DNA of 49,384 nt from NCBI RefSeq assembly GCF_000485595.1, contig NW_014577245.1:256373-305756 (forward strand), in the 5' to 3' direction. This DNA is from Priapulus caudatus. Its lineage: Eukaryota > Priapulida > Priapulimorpha > Priapulimorphida > Priapulidae. The notes below the pieces were generated by a model. It was not told the DNA's origin, did not search any database, and saw only the letters and a program-made list of their open reading frames with translations. Made by a program: the position numbers and the translations under genes. Shown here piece by piece: positions 44,301-49,384 of this stretch (positions are counted from its first letter, which is position 1; the number at the start of each line of letters is the position of its first letter).

Positions 44301-47300
44301 CCTGATTTCTACGGTGCGTGGTTGCATTGCTGCACCCGTGATAGATCTGTCTCGCGCTACCCACGAGAAAATTCGAGAGATGGACCGGTAAACAGAAACG
44401 AACACAAATTGTAATCGTGCATGATTTCATTGGATTTGGGTGAATACGACGGTTCTAAGACATTTTATCGTTACTCTAGACAATGCTGTTACTCAAGCAA
44501 TAACGGTACGGTATCGAAAGTGGGGAAAACACTAGAAAATTCTCGCGGTACACACTTTAAGCAATGATTTCGAAGTAAATCCTTCAAACGACCGCTCACC
44601 AGAGACGTGGCGAAGTTCTCCAGGTAGATGGAGAGTGCGGCCTCCACCGCCCCGCCGCCGGGGACGACGCTCTTCGACTCGAGCACGCGCTTGATGACGC
44701 ATAGAGCGTCGTGCAGCGAGCGTTCCATCTCGTCACACATGTAGTCATTCGCACCGCGCAGGATGATCGAACTCGCCGTCCGTGCCTTCGGGCTGCAACA
44801 AGCGTCACGCGCGGGGTCGACAATCGCTCGGCGTGAAATGTGCAAGCAGCACAAGTAACGCGCCGCGTTACTGCTATTACGGGGTTTTCGTCAAAAAAGC
44901 CGGTCTACTCCCTAATTTTCTAGAGAAATTTTGAATTAAATTTTTTTTTAAGAATGTTCGAGTTGAGTCAAATGAAGGACTGCATGTATAAAGGGAACAA
45001 CTCGGGTTTACAAGCGTCACATGCATGTCGACGATCGCTCGGCTAGAAGCGCGGGGGGGGGGGGATAAAGGAGGCGCATGTAAGTGCTGCTTCACTCACC
45101 GGGCGGTTTCCTTTGAACAAGAAAGACGTCTGAGAAATGGAGCGAGCGCTGGATTCTCACTAATTTTCGACAAAATTGTTTTAGAATATTTGAAATTATT
45201 GAAAGTGTAAAATTTTTGCTAATCTCCGAGTCACGTCGCCGCGGTAGCCCGCGCGTGCGGATGCTCACCTCTTGATGATGATGAGCTCGTCATCGCAGAC
45301 CTTCTCCTGCGCGACCTCCTCCGCGTGTCCCAGCATCGTCGCGTCGAAGCTCTCCTCTCCCTCCAGGTTAGCCAACGTGGGCATCATCACCGCTGCGGCG
45401 AAGAACAGGGACGAGAATGAAGAATTACATTTTCAGATAAAATCACAACTCAGGGGGGGGGGGGGCAAAGCCAACTATTCACACATTTCACAAAAACTAT
45501 TATACAATGCGTTTTACTTGCTGATAAATACAAACTAATTTGTGTTATTGTTATATTATACACACGTTCTCACGTGTGTATGTGTCCATGTAACACATAC
45601 ATATACAGAGAAGAACCTTATTGAATAAAGGTACTGTTGAGAGTTGATAAACAGATTTTACATTCTTTAAAACCTTATTCCCCCCAAAAACATCTCGTCG
45701 AATTCACAGAATTCACAAGGGACTGTCAAATCCGAGAAATTCCTCAGATCCGAGGAAAATTCTCATCCCTGGAAGAAACGACCAGACAGACGTTCCCGCC
45801 GGCCCACCAGCGACGGAAGACAATCCATACAACATGCCGGCCGCCTCCTTTTCGTTCCGAGAGAACTAGTGAACTTTTAGATCGTATTTTAATCGTTAGA
45901 AATAGGTGCTAGCAGAAGGCAATATTTACGGTGGAAATTGGATGACATGCGTCAATCTGTCTAATCAATAAACGATACCTATGTAGGTAGCTATGTGGTG
46001 AGTAAATGCGAGCACACGTGACCAAGTAAGGGAGGTATGCAGATGATGCTTACATATATACATACAGCTGCTTCACACTTCACACATTCGACACAGAGCT
46101 CATAAGTTATACCCACAACAATTTCATCTAAACTTAAACGGGAAAGTTCCAAAGAATGTTACGTTACTGCGTGTGAACAAACGTCCGACGGTTCACATCT
46201 TATAGATCTCACCTCCAGTGGCTTTCGCAATTCTTTTCATGTCTTGCTTCTTGCATCGACGGATAGCCATTGCGCCTGCCTGGATAAAGTACTTCATGTA
46301 GATGTCGTCAACGCCTCCAGTCAGAAGAATGACGTTAGCTCCTGCGTTAATGATCTTCTGCACTCGCTCTTTGGTAATGTCTTGCTCCCTGCGACAGAGG
46401 AATTACTCATGATTACGGCAAAGTCAAAATTAATATAATGTACAAACGTACAAATGTAAACACAATAGTACAACGCAATGCAAGCATACTATCAACTGTC
46501 CCATTATTTAAGAAGTTGCCGCGATTAGGGCATGTTGATAGGCATGTTGATTTTTTAATTTTACAAAAGATCACTTCGAGATTACAAAATTAAATATCAG
46601 CTGCATCTTTCCTATTTAAATTATCACTGTAAATTAATACTCGTGGATACTAATATGAAACAGAAAAAACACAGTTTTAAGAGGAACAACTACACGTTTC
46701 ACATACAATCTAACTCACCTTTCTCTGATTTTATCAAGGGATGCAGGATCTTCAACTACGATTTGCACGCCAAGCTTCATCTTGGTTTTCATTAGGCTAA
46801 AGTCCAAGCAAGCAATCTTGGCCCCAGTAACCTTCCTTGTCATCATCTGTGAAGCCACTGTGCAGTTCAGTGCATAACCTGAAAATAAAATAGCAAAGTC
46901 TATCAGGTTACATTGTTTGCAGCTACTGAAACTTTACTTAACTTATTTCACAAGAGGATATTTCACTCATGTCCACACCCAAACTAAAACCATGTTAGTG
47001 TAGTAGTGACACTGATAACATAATGGTTAACTTCCACTTGCTGACCTTAATTCCCTGCCAAACACTTTTCTTTGAGTCCCTTGTAAATGACAAACGTGTA
47101 TAACCATGACAAACACTGTCAGCAAAGTGGCATTGTCACGATTAAGACAGAGGGTTATCTCGTCTGCAGTCAAATGTCTCTAGCTTACCGTTCACAAGCA
47201 CACTCTCCCTTGAGCTAAGTCCATGGGCTTTCAGCACGTTGATAGCCTTGATTGGGTACTTGACTGCTCCCTTGGAATCTACTGTCTTAATTGCCATTGC

Positions 47301-48736
47301 TGCTTCAACAGCCATGTTGGCAAAGAAATCTGAGTCTCTGCATCAATGGTTAAGTTTACTAACACCATGTTACGCAGTCACAAACACCAACCAACTCTAT
47401 TTTAAGTATAAAATTCTCAACAAATTGCCAGTCCAATTTAAACAAGTTGCAGTGCAATCAAGTACGAATGTAGTGTCACGACTCACTTTATACAACAAAT
47501 TAAAAACGGAAACAAATAGTACACAGTACCATTAGTAGACAATAAATTATGCACAGCACTAATGTAATTATACGTGTAGGATACGGTCCAATTAACTTGC
47601 TTGACATGCTAGTTTTGGCAGCATTGACAATGCAATCTTTTCCCAGCTCGTCTGTACTGATTGTCAGGTGATCTTGAATGAACCTACATGCCTCCCTGTG
47701 AATTAACATTCACAAGATTGTATAATGGGGGAAATGGAACCTGTAAACACGTGATGGAAACGCTTTCCGAAACATTGCTGCAAACCTCTATCCAAAACTC
47801 GATTAACTTTTTAGCCTACAAGTATAATTTCGGCACTAGTAGTGCTGTTGTATCTGTAGCACTTAATAAACACAGTTTAAATGATCAAATAATTGATTAA
47901 TGTTACTAAAACCCTAGGTTTTTATTAAACTCTCACAAATTATAACAACAATTGACATTTTTATTGAATTACTTTGTAGACAGCAATTCTTTGCATGCTA
48001 ACCGGTATCCAGATATTATAACAACAATTTTCAATTTTATTGAATTACTTTGTGGATAGCAGTTCTTTACACTTACTTGCACGCTAACCGGTATCCAGAT
48101 ATTATTGAAGTAGGGTGGATTTTGCATTTTACTAACTCATCAGCATTCTTCAGCAACTCTGCAGCAATAATCACCACTGACGTGGTTCCATCTCCAACCT
48201 GCCAAAATTAAATTGCACTAGGTTCCAGCAAACCAAATTTACGGTATAACGCCATTTCATTTCTCCAATGCCGGGAAATAAACAAACAACACACCACGGC
48301 AGATGCATATAAGAAGATGCACTCAGAATTACTCGTGGCACCTGTACCATTGTAATGAGAGATGCTCACTCCTCCAAATTTGCTATATATATGTAAGTTG
48401 TTTGCATCAACGTATTAGCCAGCGAGCCATGCGGGCCGTGATTTGCACGGTCAGTTTTGAAACTGCACAGCCAAAAATGTGTAGCACGGCCTAAAATATT
48501 GATCTAAAGCTGTGTACATTTGTAAAATTGCACTCCCAAATATTTTTTCTGCACTCCCACAATTCTCATTCCTGGCTAATACCCTGGTTTGCGTAGTTCT
48601 AAGATTCAGAACTGAACTAGTTAGTGGTTACCTCGAGATCTTGCAGTTCTGCAAGCTCGCAAATCACTTTTGCTGCAGGATGCTCTACTTCCAACTGTTT
48701 CAGGATCGTGGCACCATCATTCGTTATTATTACATC
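41151..48736 (-). CDS. TCP1: TCP1 (CCT subunit alpha), 5'-truncated by the window edge
   Basis: Subunit of the cytosolic group II chaperonin TRiC/CCT, which folds actin, tubulin and other proteins using ATP. Ten exons totalling 1521 bases join in matching phases (506 aa plus stop). Eukaryotic TCP1 is about 556 aa, so roughly the first 50 residues are outside the window; 48737-49384 shows no sign of them. Visible motifs: [19 protein letters not shown], the nucleotide-binding [28 protein letters not shown], the conserved [13 protein letters not shown], and the C-terminal [23 protein letters not shown]-type and [11 protein letters not shown] segments separate this subunit from the other CCT paralogues. 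Introns are AT-rich; two carry duplicated splice junctions. Confidence 0.96.
41643..41806 (-). CDS. TCP1: TCP1 exon, second equatorial segment
   Basis: [20 protein letters not shown], then [20 protein letters not shown] to TLKW; ends in phase 2 at GTGAGT. Confidence 0.96.
42572..42592. repeat. Interstitial TTAGGG run
   Basis: Three to four tandem GTTAGG units in a TCP1 intron. Confidence 0.85.
42709..42780 (+). repeat. tRNA-Arg(CCT)-derived sequence (pseudogene or SINE head)
   Basis: Aligns base for base with animal tRNA-Arg-CCT: GCAGTGGCCTAAT (A box region), a TCTCCTA anticodon loop, GGGATT, and a perfect B box GGTTCGAGTCC, ending CTGGGGAA. The acceptor stem has at least two mismatches and the T stem is broken, so it is not a functional tRNA. 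It lies in a TCP1 intron and is followed by a pyrimidine-rich then AT-rich tail, as in tRNA-derived SINEs. Confidence 0.75.
42916..43205. repeat. GGGAT/GCGGT and GGAT/GATA microsatellite
   Basis: Higher-order units of GGGAT with GCGGTGCGAT, then GGAT and GATA. His/Pro/Ser or Met/Trp/Asp frames here are repeat translations. Confidence 0.95.
43871..44556. other. TCP1 intron, no recognisable feature
   Basis: AT-rich; no exon or repeat supported. Confidence 0.5.
44600..44792 (-). CDS. TCP1: TCP1 exon with GGGAVE motif
   Basis: [20 protein letters not shown], then [20 protein letters not shown] and FATSL. This is the intermediate-domain region of TCP1. Its donor (CTG|GTGAGC) and last ~20 exon bases recur at seven places in the next intron. 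Confidence 0.97.
45269..45392 (-). CDS. TCP1: TCP1 exon, apical to intermediate domain
   Basis: [20 protein letters not shown] and [10 protein letters not shown]. Donor GTGAGC, acceptor CCGCAG. Confidence 0.96.
46213..46388 (-). CDS. TCP1: TCP1 exon, apical domain
   Basis: [34 protein letters not shown] and [15 protein letters not shown]. Phase joins both neighbours. Donor GTGAGA. Confidence 0.96.
46719..46878 (-). CDS. TCP1: TCP1 exon, apical domain start
   Basis: [30 protein letters not shown] and [10 protein letters not shown] match the TCP1 apical entry. Donor GTGAGT. Confidence 0.96.
47189..47337 (-). CDS. TCP1: TCP1 exon
   Basis: [17 protein letters not shown] to ESVLVN, acceptor ATGCAG, donor GTAAGC. 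Confidence 0.95.
47585..47695 (-). CDS. TCP1: TCP1 exon
   Basis: [10 protein letters not shown] to [12 protein letters not shown]. Donor GTATCC is weak, but this join gives [11 protein letters not shown], matching IGINGDFFANM in vertebrates. Confidence 0.92.
47943..48106. repeat. ~80-bp tandem duplication spanning a TCP1 exon donor
   Basis: Units 47943-48018 and 48019-48106 both contain TTATTGAATTACTTTGTRGA and GCTAACCGGTATCCAGATAT. The second unit includes the true exon end; in the first the donor GT is gone. Confidence 0.88.
48077..48198 (-). CDS. TCP1: TCP1 exon with GDGTT nucleotide-binding motif
   Basis: [20 protein letters not shown] to ISGYRLACK; ends in phase 2 at GTAAGT. The donor-side edge is duplicated at 47994-48020. 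Confidence 0.96.
48632..48736 (-). CDS. TCP1: TCP1 exon (first visible), equatorial domain
   Basis: [20 protein letters not shown] through LQDLE, phase 0, acceptor TATAG, donor GTAACC. Matches TCP1 just after the missing N-terminal part. Confidence 0.95.
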
Positions 48737-49384
48737 CTATACAGAAAGATAGAAAAACACTCAATAAATTATCTACTAAAAATAAGATTTAAGACAAACA
48801 ATACATTCCTACAATGTTCGTGGGACATTATGGATAAAAACTGTCCTAGGTAAAATGCTTGTGTGTATTTATGCACTTCTGTTGTTTGTTTGGATAATAT
48901 ATTTTCATTATAATCTAAGATTGGTATTATCATTAATGCTAATAACCACAATTTGTTAAATTTCAATACATCGCATATACTGCTTCTGTGGCAAGAAGAG
49001 TTATCTCGAAAATTACAAATTGGTTTGAAATGTTTTTAGCGCTTAACAACATGCATCTACTATATAATAATGGCTCAACTCATTAAACAGTGCTAACCAA
49101 TGCAAAAAGATTTGATTACCGACTTCTCGTCTCACACCTAAGCAATGTGGAGCAGTAAATAAATAATTCAAAGTAAAATGCAAAGGTTTAACAATGCAAG
49201 AATATATACTCATATAGAGATGTTTTACGGACAGGATGCATGCAATAAAGTTTACCAAATATACATATGGCTACAAATGGTGTCCAGATTAAAATAATAA
49301 ATGATGGTAGACCCTAGCAAACAGGATGTACATGTCTAACAGGGTTCGACACTAACGCTAGTCCGTTAGTCCGAGACTAGTAAA
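48737..49384. other. TCP1 intron reaching the window edge
   Basis: AT-rich. The N-terminal TCP1 exons expected upstream were looked for and not found. Confidence 0.6.

Overview
This window is animal genomic DNA, probably from a marine invertebrate; I cannot name the species. The genes are split by many GT-AG introns, their products match animal chromatin and chaperonin families, intergenic DNA is AT-rich and full of short inverted-repeat transposons, and interstitial TTAGGG runs are present. There is no sign of bacterial or viral gene organisation.

Three genes can be rebuilt exon by exon. (1) A ZMYND8 (PRKCBP1) orthologue on the minus strand spans 36673 down to 5500. Its 21 coding exons total 5640 bases and join in one frame (1879 aa). 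They carry, in order, a disordered N-terminus, PHD finger, bromodomain, zinc knuckle, PWWP domain, a very large acidic/Ala-rich exon, a coiled coil, a MYND zinc finger and a Pro-rich tail. (2) A three-exon carbohydrate sulfotransferase (6245-8787, plus strand, 426 aa) has its own TATA box and lies antisense inside the last coding intron of ZMYND8. (3) A TCP1 (CCT alpha chaperonin) gene on the minus strand runs from beyond the right edge to 41151. Ten exons (506 aa) are present and only the first ~50 residues are missing. A fourth, weaker coding piece (38066-38362, plus) looks like a transposon-type zinc-finger exon.

Layout: 1-5499 is intergenic DNA with repeats and the ZMYND8 3' end. 5500-36700 is ZMYND8 with the nested sulfotransferase and a 3.7-kb satellite (15.86-19.62 kb) around one exon. 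36.7-41.15 kb is intergenic with foldback elements, including a 538-bp branched palindrome. 41.15-49.38 kb is TCP1.

The most unusual feature is a recurring pattern. At seven exon-intron boundaries in all three genes, a segment containing the splice site has been duplicated locally, once to seven times, into the neighbouring intron. Many of the decayed copies still carry a usable-looking donor or acceptor. Two foldback elements carrying TTAGGG arrays and flanked by 9-bp target duplications are a second point of interest. The satellite also shows signs of unpolished long-read gap filling.
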